The notes beneath the pieces are model-generated. The model was not told the DNA's origin. It saw nothing but the letters and a program-made list of their open reading frames with translations, and did not search any database. The translations under genes were made by a program, and so were the position numbers. Source: CAZRIZ01 sp964600285 (GTDB lineage: Bacteria; Patescibacteriota; Saccharimonadia; Saccharimonadales; Saccharimonadaceae). From it: a stretch of DNA of 21,994 bases. Below, one piece after another: positions 8,404 to 13,764 of this stretch; the first letter of the stretch is position 1, and the number at the start of each line of letters is the position of its first letter. The stretch lies in NCBI GenBank assembly GCA_964600285.1, contig CAZRIZ010000015.1, positions 1 to 21,994 of the forward strand, in the 5' to 3' direction.

Positions 8404-9754
8404 AAACTGATTCCCAGAAGGATTTAGTCTGCCCAGGAATTTCGGTTATCTCTGGAGAACTGCTTTGTTCTACGACTTTGGCTTTTGCTGGGTCTGGTGC
8501 GATTTGCTCAGCGTGAACCAGTATTCTTTGTGCATCCGAGCCAATTGGCGTGCACGTCACTAGCGTCATGGTTGGTTTATCTGAAGTTACGACAACTTTA
8601 TGCACATCGGTCGGCGCTACTATTTCCATGCTTGTTACGTAATAAGTGTAGCGCGTGCCTTTGTAATTGGCGTAAATAATATCACCAGCCTTTAATTGAT
8701 CGAGTTTCAGAAAAATAAATTTATAATCGCCAGTCTGGTAAATACCATTGGTGCGGTGACCCGATATGACGGTGTTGGCTATCTCACCTGGGTGGCCACA
8801 AGCACCTGGGATGCAGTAGTGTGCCAGACCATTTTCCATAGCCTTTAATGTCGATGCATTGTCGCTCGGTACATCGTAAGCTACGGGCGCCTCAATGTTT
8901 AACACTGGTATGATTAGCTTTGGCTCTTCACTGACGTTAATTGATATTGTTGGGTCGATGACGATAGCGTCTGGACTCATATTTCCTGGCGCAATATAAG
9001 CCATAACCTGCCCGACTAAAATCTGATTGTATTGCAAGAAAAGAAAGACTAAAACTACGATAACTGCTGCCAGTACGGGTACGAAATGTTTGCTTTTGCG
9101 GAGCTTTCGTCCTTGTTTTACTGCTTCAGATTTAATCTTGGCTCGTAGGTCAGCTAGTGCCGCATTTTGTGGGTTAAAGTTTGGATTTGCCTCTAGTTGC
9201 TGGCTTAACTGATTGACTTGAGCGTCTTTCTCGGCAATCTCAGACTGAAACTTGCTTTGTGTGTCTTGAGCAAATTTTTTATACTGCTCCTGTACCTGCT
9301 GAGTGCCTTGCGTGAAATAATATTCGTAATATTTCTGATAGTAATTTTGCCAAGCCCTATGGTATTGCTCCCAGTTAATATTTTGGTTTAATTCACGAAC
9401 ATCGTTGGTATAATAGCTTTTGTTGTAAGATTCTGGCAGGTCGTTTCTGGCTGGATTTGCGTAGGTTGAGTTCTGAGCAATTCCTGGAGTAATTCCTACT
9501 CTGGGGCCGACTGTCGTGTCTGCCTTTGGGGCTGTAGCGCTAGCGCTGGCTAGGATCCTATTAATGTCCAAACTGTCGTTCTGAGCTGTTTGATTGCTAG
9601 CTAGTGAACTGGTCGTCTCACCATCATTTTTGTCAAAGATACGATCAATCTCACCAAGAATAATATTCTTAGCGATATCCTTTTGCTTGTCGCTATTTGA
9701 CGAATTGCTGTTGGCCGGTGCTCCACCCAATGGCGCTGGTTTATCGTTATTCAT
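8396..9754 (-). CDS. Sortase family transpeptidase with long cytoplasmic N-terminus
   Basis: Sortases cut a sorting motif in surface proteins and attach them to the wall or to other proteins. The C-terminal catalytic domain (about 275-420) shows the triad: His333 in SGHR, Cys401 in TCTP and Arg410 in RILVHAE. A transmembrane helix spans about 223-243, so the catalytic part is outside. The first 220 residues are unusual for a sortase: Asn/Ser/Ala-rich, then a tyrosine/glutamine-rich stretch (about 125-170) and a probable coiled coil. At 452 aa it is about twice the usual length. The substrate is not evident. ATG 9754 lacks a strong ribosome site; TATAAT at 9778-9783 (minus) may be its own -10 box. 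Confidence 0.9.
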   Translation of the reverse strand: MNNDKPAPLGGAPANSNSSNSDKQKDIAKNIILGEIDRIFDKNDGETTSSLASNQTAQNDSLDINRILASASATAPKADTTVGPRVGITPGIAQNSTYANPARNDLPESYNKSYYTNDVRELNQNINWEQYHRAWQNYYQKYYEYYFTQGTQQVQEQYKKFAQDTQSKFQSEIAEKDAQVNQLSQQLEANPNFNPQNAALADLRAKIKSEAVKQGRKLRKSKHFVPVLAAVIVVLVFLFLQYNQILVGQVMAYIAPGNMSPDAIVIDPTISINVSEEPKLIIPVLNIEAPVAYDVPSDNASTLKAMENGLAHYCIPGACGHPGEIANTVISGHRTNGIYQTGDYKFIFLKLDQLKAGDIIYANYKGTRYTYYVTSMEIVAPTDVHKVVVTSDKPTMTLVTCTPIGSDAQRILVHAEQIAPDPAKAKVVEQSSSPEITEIPGQTKSFWESVFN

Positions 9755-9778
9755 AAATCAAATCGCTTTTCAAGTTAA

Positions 9779-11575
9779 TTATACAGTATCTGGCGCGGTC
9801 TCGCTAATGTGCTCGTCGTGCTCATTAGCGTCAGTGGTCAAAAATCCGCCACTTTGTCGTGCCCATAGTTTAGTATATTCGCCATTTTGTTTAAGTAGCT
9901 CTTCGTGACTGCCGTCCTCTACAATCTTCCCATTGTCTAAAACAATAATACGATCAAGTTTGGCAATGGTTGATAAGCGGTGCGCCACTACTAGAGAAGT
10001 CCTCCCAATCATCAATTCATCCATAGCATCTTGAATTAGCTTCTCGCTTTCTGAGTCAAGTGCACTAGTGGCCTCGTCAAGGACCAGGATCGGAGCATCT
10101 TTAATGATGGCGCGCGCAATTGCGATGCGCTGTCTTTGTCCGCCCGATAATTTAGTACCGCGTTCCCCCACCATTGTGTTATATTTATCGGGCAACTTGT
10201 TAATAAAATCATCGGCGCAAGCTTGTTTGGCGGCAGTTTTTATTTCTGCTAGACTGGCGCTAGTTTTTCCGAACGCAATATTATCTGATACTGAGCGATG
10301 AAACATCATTGGTTCTTGAGGCACATAAGCCATGCTCTGGCGCAAACTAGCTTGAGTTACGTTTGCAATATTAGTGCCGTCGATTAGAATTTCTCCACTA
10401 TCGATATCATAAAACCGCATCATCAAACTTGCTAGACTGGATTTTCCAGAGCCACTTTGCCCAACTAGACCAACTTTTTGTCCTGGCTCAATCTTCAGAT
10501 TAAAGTTTTCAAACAACTTTAATTTCTTGTTGTGTGAAAAAACTACATCCTTGAACTCAATCTCGCCTTTCGTTACCTCAAGACTCTCTTTTGATCTGTC
10601 TTGGACTTCTATTGGTTCATCGAGGATTTTAACCATCTCGGTAGCGTCGCCGATAATATGGTTGTAATTTCGTATAATTTGTCTAACCTCGTGTAATCTG
10701 GCAGTAATAGTCCCAGTATATGTCACCATTAATAGTATGGTGCCAAGTGAAATTAGTCCGCGTTGCTGGGCTATGACTGCTATCACTATTGAAGCTATAC
10801 GAATCGCGTTGGTTATAACCGAACTAACTAGCATCATTCTGTTGACGTCGGTCATGACCTTCATCGACGCTTGATACCAGTTTTCTGCTCGATCTCGAGC
10901 CACTTCCTTCTCGCGGGCTTCGCCGCTGTAAGCCTTTAGTGTCAAAATATTTGTCACAACATCCGACAAATGACCACTGATTTTGTTGGTCGCTTTAGTC
11001 TCATTGATGTTATTTTCCGGCATTTTGCGCGAGAAAATTATCGTTGCTACGATAAACAAGATAATCGTGAATGCGAGCACTACGGCGTAAGGCCAAAATT
11101 TGAACCCTAAAATAATAATAGCGCTGGCGAAACTAACCAGTAGCTGTACTACACTAAATACGATCGTATCCCAAAAAGACTCAATCGCGGACGTGAATTT
11201 GTTTGCCTGACTGACTAGAGATCCACCAAAATGGTCGGCGTGAAACTTTACGCTATGCGCTATAAGCTTATCGAAAACATGAACATAAGCATCGCGCTTG
11301 ATTATACTCTCTCCTCGCCAGATAAGCACATTAACTAAACGCCAACCGATTAAGCTGACAATTTGCGTAATGGCAAAAAAGATTATATGTGGCCAATAAT
11401 CGCTCATTGAAGAATTACCAGCCTGGAGTAATTCTAAGATACGCGCCATCGACAGTGGTCCAATAAAATCACCAACCAAAATAACTATAGCTGTTATCAC
11501 CGCACTACCAAATATGCGCGGTATTTGTGGCCGCGAATATTCTATAATAGTCTGAAAAATTCTTTTATGTTTCAT
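9779..11575 (-). CDS. ABC exporter half-transporter (fused membrane and ATPase domains)
   Basis: 598 aa with an N-terminal exporter-type membrane domain (about 15-310, six predicted helices) and a C-terminal nucleotide-binding domain. Motifs: Walker A GQSGSGKSS (372-380), Q-loop Gln420, signature LSGGQ (476-480), Walker B ILVLDE (496-501) and H-loop His532. The architecture matches MsbA/LmrA-type lipid, drug or peptide exporters, active as a dimer; no accessory domain indicates the substrate. The tail after about 575 is acidic. AAGGA lies just before the ATG. The stop is 25 nt from the sortase start, so the two genes may be co-transcribed. Confidence 0.93.
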   Translation of the reverse strand: MKHKRIFQTIIEYSRPQIPRIFGSAVITAIVILVGDFIGPLSMARILELLQAGNSSMSDYWPHIIFFAITQIVSLIGWRLVNVLIWRGESIIKRDAYVHVFDKLIAHSVKFHADHFGGSLVSQANKFTSAIESFWDTIVFSVVQLLVSFASAIIILGFKFWPYAVVLAFTIILFIVATIIFSRKMPENNINETKATNKISGHLSDVVTNILTLKAYSGEAREKEVARDRAENWYQASMKVMTDVNRMMLVSSVITNAIRIASIVIAVIAQQRGLISLGTILLMVTYTGTITARLHEVRQIIRNYNHIIGDATEMVKILDEPIEVQDRSKESLEVTKGEIEFKDVVFSHNKKLKLFENFNLKIEPGQKVGLVGQSGSGKSSLASLMMRFYDIDSGEILIDGTNIANVTQASLRQSMAYVPQEPMMFHRSVSDNIAFGKTSASLAEIKTAAKQACADDFINKLPDKYNTMVGERGTKLSGGQRQRIAIARAIIKDAPILVLDEATSALDSESEKLIQDAMDELMIGRTSLVVAHRLSTIAKLDRIIVLDNGKIVEDGSHEELLKQNGEYTKLWARQSGGFLTTDANEHDEHISETAPDTV

Positions 11576-11648
11576 AAATCCTTAAAATTCCTAAAATTAA
11601 AACCTTGTTTGAATCGAGTTTTGGTTTTTACCTTATTCACCTGATTAA

Positions 11649-11677
11649 ATTATAGAGTAAGAGAGCTGTTTGGGCAA
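11649..11677 (-). promoter_or_regulatory. Promoter of the ABC exporter gene
   Basis: On the minus strand TTGCCC (11672-11677), 17 nt, TATAAT (11649-11654). It uses the same -35 variant as the tRNA-Glu promoter. The leader would be about 65 nt. Confidence 0.6.
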
Positions 11678-11732
11678 ACTAGCCACGCACCTACACAAGT
11701 CTATCTTTTCATTATATCATAAAATTAGCGGT

Positions 11733-11761
11733 TTGTCTATCTGCCTGTTTTGTGCTAAAAT
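11733..11761 (+). promoter_or_regulatory. Promoter of tRNA-Leu
   Basis: TTGTCT (11733-11738), 17 nt, TAAAAT (11756-11761) with TGC directly upstream (extended -10). The tRNA begins about 32 nt downstream. Confidence 0.65.
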
Positions 11762-11793
11762 ATAAGCCGTAAATTCACATTTACAAGTTTAAT

Positions 11794-11879
11794 GCCGCAG
11801 TGGCGGAATGGTAGACGCGCTAGACTCAAAATCTGGTGTCCTCTAGGATGTGCCGGTTCAAGTCCGGCCTGCGGTACCA
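11794..11879 (+). tRNA. tRNA-Leu (anticodon CAA)
   Basis: 86 nt with an encoded CCA and a long variable arm, as expected for class II tRNA-Leu. The acceptor is GCCGCAG / CTGCGGT, the anticodon stem CTAGA/TCTGG and the loop CTCAAAA gives CAA. The T-arm is GCCGG-TTCAAGT-CCGGC. Confidence 0.96.
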
Positions 11880-11892
11880 CGAATTAATTAAA

Positions 11893-11924
11893 AAGCGACG
11901 AGTTGAATTGTCGCTTCTTTGTTT
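11893..11924. terminator. Bidirectional terminator between tRNA-Leu and the secreted-protein gene
   Basis: A 7-bp stem AAGCGAC / GTCGCTT with a 10-nt loop. It is followed by a T-rich tail (CTTTGTTT) on the plus strand; the minus strand has a run of five T residues. It lies between convergent tRNA-Leu and the gene ending at 11944. Confidence 0.75.
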
Positions 11925-11943
11925 AGACTAGTATTTTCTGGGC

Positions 11944-12501
11944 CTAGTTTTTTCTAAGTGACGTAATATCGATAATTTCGATGGGTCTGATACCAGTCTG
12001 TTCTTTTAGGGTAAATTTTCCATCAACAATCGGCGATACCGCGTAGCCTCCACTCATGCCACCATACTTGCCGTCCCCTTCGAGCGCAAAGAAGACGTAG
12101 CTATTTCCGGCTGTTAATTCAGGCAGTGCTTCCACTGTATATAAAGTGTCATTCCATATCCCACCAAGTTGGCTAAACGTTATGCTTATCTCTTTAATTT
12201 TACCTTTTATAACTTCCTCCACATCAACTTTGTAGTCGGTGTATGGAATTGGGTTGTCTATTTTAACTCCAGGTTGAGTATTTTCTGGTCTGTACTTACC
12301 TTCCCCTCGGACAGTGCCGATGAATATGTATTCTGTGTCTTCCTCTAACTCTCTTAAGCTGGTGTATGTTGGATGGTCTACGTGTAGCGCAACGGTGTTA
12401 CTATGACCGTTGGTTGGCTCGTTGTCTTTTAACGCCCATATTGTAAGCGTGCCTACGGCTACTAGGAACAAAACTGCTGTTATAATTATGTTTTTCTTCA
12501 T
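11944..12501 (-). CDS. Small secreted or membrane-anchored protein, unknown function
   Basis: 185 aa with an N-terminal signal or anchor helix (about 4-23, after MKKN). The rest is soluble and strand-rich: SLRELEEDTEYIFIGTV, a DYKVDVEEVIKGK strand pair, an FSQLGGIW turn, AGNSYVFFAL and a C-terminal DGKFTL. This order of motifs resembles extracellular proteins of Gram-positive bacteria with an OB-like barrel, but I cannot name the family. No lipobox or cell-wall sorting motif is visible. AAGGGG lies 10 nt before the ATG. It is probably a single-gene transcript. Confidence 0.75.
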   Translation of the reverse strand: MKKNIIITAVLFLVAVGTLTIWALKDNEPTNGHSNTVALHVDHPTYTSLRELEEDTEYIFIGTVRGEGKYRPENTQPGVKIDNPIPYTDYKVDVEEVIKGKIKEISITFSQLGGIWNDTLYTVEALPELTAGNSYVFFALEGDGKYGGMSGGYAVSPIVDGKFTLKEQTGIRPIEIIDITSLRKN

Positions 12502-12584
12502 ATCAATACGTCCCCTTGTTAATTATATAGTGTATTAATTTCATTCTTCTCTCCCCAGTCATTATGTAACTTGAGCATATGACA

Positions 12585-12618
12585 TAAAAAAATAAAAAAC
12601 AAGTAAGATTTAACTTGT
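12585..12618 (-). terminator. Terminator of tRNA-Ala(GGC)
   Basis: On the minus strand a 6-bp stem ACAAGT / ACTTGT (12599-12618) runs into a T-rich tail of about 13 nt interrupted by one A. It starts 18 nt after the tRNA 3' end. Confidence 0.8.
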
Positions 12619-12635
12619 CTTATGTGAATAAAAAA

Positions 12636-12711
12636 TGGTGGAGCATATCGGATTCGAACCGATCACCTCTTCCATGCCATGGAAGCGCTCTACCAAATGA
12701 GCTAATGCCCC
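12636..12711 (-). tRNA. tRNA-Ala (anticodon GGC)
   Basis: 76 nt with an encoded CCA. The acceptor GGGGCAT / ATGCTCC contains the G3-U70 pair recognised by AlaRS. The anticodon arm CTTCC-ATGGCAT-GGAAG gives GGC. Confidence 0.96.
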
Positions 12712-12725
12712 GTGAACTGATTGTA

Positions 12726-12754
12726 ATTATAACAGATTGAACTCAAGTAATCAA
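12726..12754 (-). promoter_or_regulatory. Promoter of tRNA-Ala(GGC)
   Basis: On the minus strand TTGATT (12749-12754), 17 nt, TATAAT (12726-12731) with TGT directly upstream (extended -10). It begins right after the terminator of the upstream RNA unit. Confidence 0.7.
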
Positions 12755-12756
12755 TG

Positions 12757-12787
12757 AAAAGCCCGACACCAAATGGTAGTGTCGGGC
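12757..12787 (-). terminator. Terminator of ncRNA unit 1
   Basis: On the minus strand a perfect 9-bp stem GCCCGACAC / GTGTCGGGC with a 9-nt loop, then TTTT. It fixes the 3' end and the strand of the non-coding unit. Confidence 0.85.
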
Positions 12788-12805
12788 CGAGAGGTGTGTC
12801 GGAGC

Positions 12806-12865
12806 AGACTTGTAAGGAGTTAATTGGTCGCCATGACCAAATAACGACCAACTTGTGGCAAGTCT
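12806..12865 (-). other. Shared 3' RNA domain, copy 1 (anti-SD-like segment)
   Basis: On the minus strand an outer 7-bp stem AGACTTG / CAAGTCT (12859-12865 with 12806-12812) encloses an inner stem TTGGTCG / CGACCAA (12845-12851 with 12824-12830). The 14-nt loop ends in CATGG. CTCCTT (12814-12819) lies on the 3' side between the stems. The block CATGGCGACCA is identical in copy 2, whereas the outer stem differs yet still pairs. CTCCTT is complementary to a Shine-Dalgarno core. Confidence 0.65.
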
Positions 12866-12898
12866 ACTACGACAAGGCATGGGCTACGCAAGGTAGCC

Positions 12899-13050
12899 TG
12901 GACGGGGCTCGGGAGTCGAACCCGAACACTGAGGCTAAAAAGCCGAATCAGGCTTGCGCATATTAAGAGATGGTTGCGCGCCGACCATCTCTACTCTATA
13001 CGAGCAAGAATCAGTGCACGTACCGTGCTTAATTTCAAGCGTAACCCCGC
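12899..13050 (-). ncRNA. tRNA-like structure 2 (expanded anticodon arm)
   Basis: Six to seven acceptor pairs (GCGGGGT with GCCCCGT, wobbles at both ends), a D-arm-like GCTT-GAAATT-AAGC (13027-13040), a canonical T-arm TCGGG-TTCGACT-CCCGA (12909-12925) and a 3' CCA (12899-12901). In place of an anticodon arm, CACTGA/TCAGTG (13011-13016 with 12927-12932) encloses about 78 nt that include a 9-bp hairpin AGAGATGGT / ACCATCTCT (12967-12993). Total 152 nt. The base before CCA can be read as the discriminator only if the acceptor has six pairs. Confidence 0.6.
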
Positions 13051-13053
13051 ATG

Positions 13054-13208
13054 TGGTGGGCCCAGTGAGATTTGAACTCACTCTTGCTGTCTGCTATGCG
13101 CCACTACCTCAGCCCCGTATTGGGTGCCCGCTAAGATAGCGGCGTAGCTAAAGCGTGAAAGAGATAGACAAGGAGTTTATTAGACAGCAAGTCCGGCATG
13201 GTGGGCCC
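13054..13208 (-). ncRNA. tRNA-like structure 1 (tmRNA-like tRNA domain)
   Basis: A perfect 7-bp acceptor GGGCCCA / TGGGCCC, A discriminator, encoded CCA, and a perfect 5-bp T-stem with canonical T-loop TTCAAAT (13065-13081). There is no D-stem. A perfect 10-bp helix (13182-13191 with 13083-13092) replaces the anticodon stem and encloses 89 nt, which include a CCGCTA/TAGCGG hairpin and a CTCCTT segment (13170-13175). This plan of acceptor, T-arm and long second helix without D-stem is that of the tRNA domain of tmRNA. However, G3 pairs with C70, not U, the total is only 155 nt, and no tag resembling known tags is seen. Confidence 0.65.
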
Positions 13209-13229
13209 AGTTTTTAAGGTACTGATAGA

Positions 13230-13257
13230 ATTCTAGCAACTCTGGATACAAAGTCAA
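13230..13257 (-). promoter_or_regulatory. Promoter of ncRNA unit 1
   Basis: On the minus strand TTGACT (13252-13257), 16 nt, TAGAAT (13230-13235) with TGC immediately upstream. The -35 and the sequence upstream of it lie in a 24-bp repeat shared with the unit 2 promoter, and the spacing is identical. Confidence 0.75.
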
Positions 13258-13271
13258 TCATAAGCGTAATT
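13248..13271 (-). repeat. 24-bp promoter repeat, copy 1
   Basis: Identical over 24 bases to 13705-13728, beginning ACAAAGTCAATC on the plus strand. It covers the -35 box and 14 bases upstream of it (an UP-element position) in front of unit 1. The two copies are 457 bases apart. Confidence 0.85.
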
Positions 13272-13281
13272 TATTTTATAC

Positions 13282-13317
13282 AAAAAGAAAACGGCTCAGT
13301 GTAGTAGCACTGAGCCG
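13282..13317 (-). terminator. Terminator of ncRNA unit 2
   Basis: On the minus strand a perfect 9-bp stem CGGCTCAGT / ACTGAGCCG with an 8-nt loop, followed by TTTTCTTTTT. Confidence 0.87.
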
Positions 13318-13331
13318 CGGGTGGCATCGCA

Positions 13332-13384
13332 GTAGATTCAAGGAGGGTGGTCGCCATGGCAAACGACCTTTTTATAAAATCTAC
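13332..13384 (-). other. Shared 3' RNA domain, copy 2 (anti-SD-like segment)
   Basis: On the minus strand an outer 7-bp stem GTAGATT / AATCTAC (13378-13384 with 13332-13338) encloses the inner stem GGTCG/CGACC (13364-13368 with 13349-13353). The 10-nt loop ends in CATGG, and CCTCCTT lies at 13340-13346 on the 3' side. Compared with copy 1, the outer stem has changed on both sides and still pairs, while the loop and inner stem are conserved. Confidence 0.65.
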
Positions 13385-13429
13385 CGAGATTTAGAGGTAC
13401 TAGCTACTCAAACTCAGGCTTGGTAGCTC

Positions 13430-13536
13430 TGGTACGAGCCCTGGAGTTGCACCAGGATCTTCTGCCTGTTTACTACGCTACAGATTACGTACTCTGATGA
13501 CGTTCAGACAGTGCTTTCTAATTAAGCTAAGCTCGT
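13430..13536 (-). ncRNA. tRNA-like structure 3 (expanded anticodon loop)
   Basis: Closest of the three to a real tRNA. It has a 6-bp acceptor ACGAGC / GCTCGT, a D-arm GCTT-AATTAGA-AAGC (13513-13527), then CTGTCTG/CAGGCAG (13505-13511 with 13462-13468) where the anticodon stem should be. A 5-nt variable loop, the T-arm CCTGG-TGCAACT-CCAGG (13440-13456), an A and CCA follow. The anticodon loop is 36 nt (13469-13504) instead of 7. T-loop position 55 is G rather than T. Extending the acceptor to 7 bp would need an A-A mismatch. Confidence 0.6.
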
Positions 13537-13545
13537 TTATTAATC

Positions 13546-13665
13546 GGGTCTTGTAGGTCACAACCCCACCGTTGCTATGTTTTGGATTGAGTCCGTTGCT
13601 CAAAAAATAAGACGGCAACGTATATAAATCTCACAAAACACAGTAACCCCTCAATAGGAAGACCC
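13546..13665 (-). other. 5' structured domain of unit 2 with crossing helices
   Basis: Closed by GGGTCTT / AAGACCC (13659-13665 with 13546-13552). Inside, ATTGAG/CTCAAT (13650-13655 with 13586-13591) and TGTTTTG/CAAAACA (13634-13640 with 13578-13584) interleave. They form either a pseudoknot or two alternative folds. A CGTTGC/GCAACG hairpin (13594-13620) lies between. All helices are exact Watson-Crick pairs. Confidence 0.5.
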
Positions 13666-13686
13666 TCGTAAAAGGTACTAGCCAAG

Positions 13687-13714
13687 ATTTTAGCATATAA
13701 AAACACAAAGTCAA
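13687..13714 (-). promoter_or_regulatory. Promoter of ncRNA unit 2
   Basis: On the minus strand TTGACT (13709-13714), 16 nt, TAAAAT (13687-13692) with TGC immediately upstream, the same layout as unit 1. Confidence 0.75.
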
Positions 13715-13728
13715 TCATAAGCGTAATT
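13705..13728 (-). repeat. 24-bp promoter repeat, copy 2
   Basis: Identical to 13248-13271. It includes the -35 of unit 2 and 14 bases upstream. Its plus-strand right end touches the -35 of the divergent membrane-protein gene, so the two promoters overlap. Confidence 0.85.
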
Positions 13729-13755
13729 GAATTTCAAGCCACTTCTTGCTAAAGT
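13727..13755 (+). promoter_or_regulatory. Promoter of the membrane-protein gene (near-leaderless)
   Basis: TTGAAT (13727-13732), 17 nt, TAAAGT (13750-13755) with TGC upstream. The predicted start is within 2-4 nt of ATG 13765, and no ribosome-binding site is present. Confidence 0.6.
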
Positions 13756-13764
13756 TTTATTTAT

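Larger units (their letters stand above)
12757..13223 (-). ncRNA. ncRNA unit 1: two tandem tRNA-like structures plus 3' stem domain
   Basis: A predicted transcript of about 465 nt, bounded by an extended -10 promoter (13230-13257) and a strong intrinsic terminator. In order: tRNA-like structure 1 (13208-13054), a 3-nt gap, tRNA-like structure 2 (13050-12899), a GGCTAC/GTAGCC hairpin (12882-12898), the shared 3' domain (12806-12865) and the terminator. No credible protein is encoded on either strand. The order resembles a polycistronic tRNA precursor, but the tRNA-like parts lack anticodon arms. A paralogous unit lies upstream. I do not recognise the family; folding was by eye and no expression data are available. 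Confidence 0.65.
13282..13680 (-). ncRNA. ncRNA unit 2: 5' domain, one tRNA-like structure, 3' stem domain
   Basis: A predicted transcript of about 400 nt, paralogous to unit 1 and with the same promoter geometry. In order: a 5' domain closed by GGGTCTT/AAGACCC (13546-13665), tRNA-like structure 3 (13536-13430), an AGCTAC/GTAGCT hairpin (13402-13428), the shared 3' domain (13332-13384) and a terminator. The hairpin after CCA and the 3' domain correspond element by element to unit 1, although most stem sequences differ. No protein gene fits. Family unknown. Confidence 0.65.

Noticed and set aside
12754..13139. Plus-strand reading frames of 70 and 61 codons in the ncRNA region
   Set aside because: They cross terminator stems and tRNA-like arms of the minus-strand RNAs, lack fitting ribosome sites and have no protein-like composition.
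13332..13368. Resemblance of AGGGTGGTCGCC on the plus strand to the T-box core
   Set aside because: There is no specifier arm, antiterminator or downstream aminoacyl-tRNA gene on that strand.
13340..13394. Plus-strand mini-ORF with AAGGAGG and ATG GCA AAC GAC..., recalling a tmRNA tag start (AND...)
   Set aside because: Promoters, terminator T-runs and T-loops place the RNA on the minus strand; the AAGGAG and CGACC elements are explained by the stems; the peptide ends in STEI, unlike tmRNA tags. The parallel site in unit 1 encodes only MTK.
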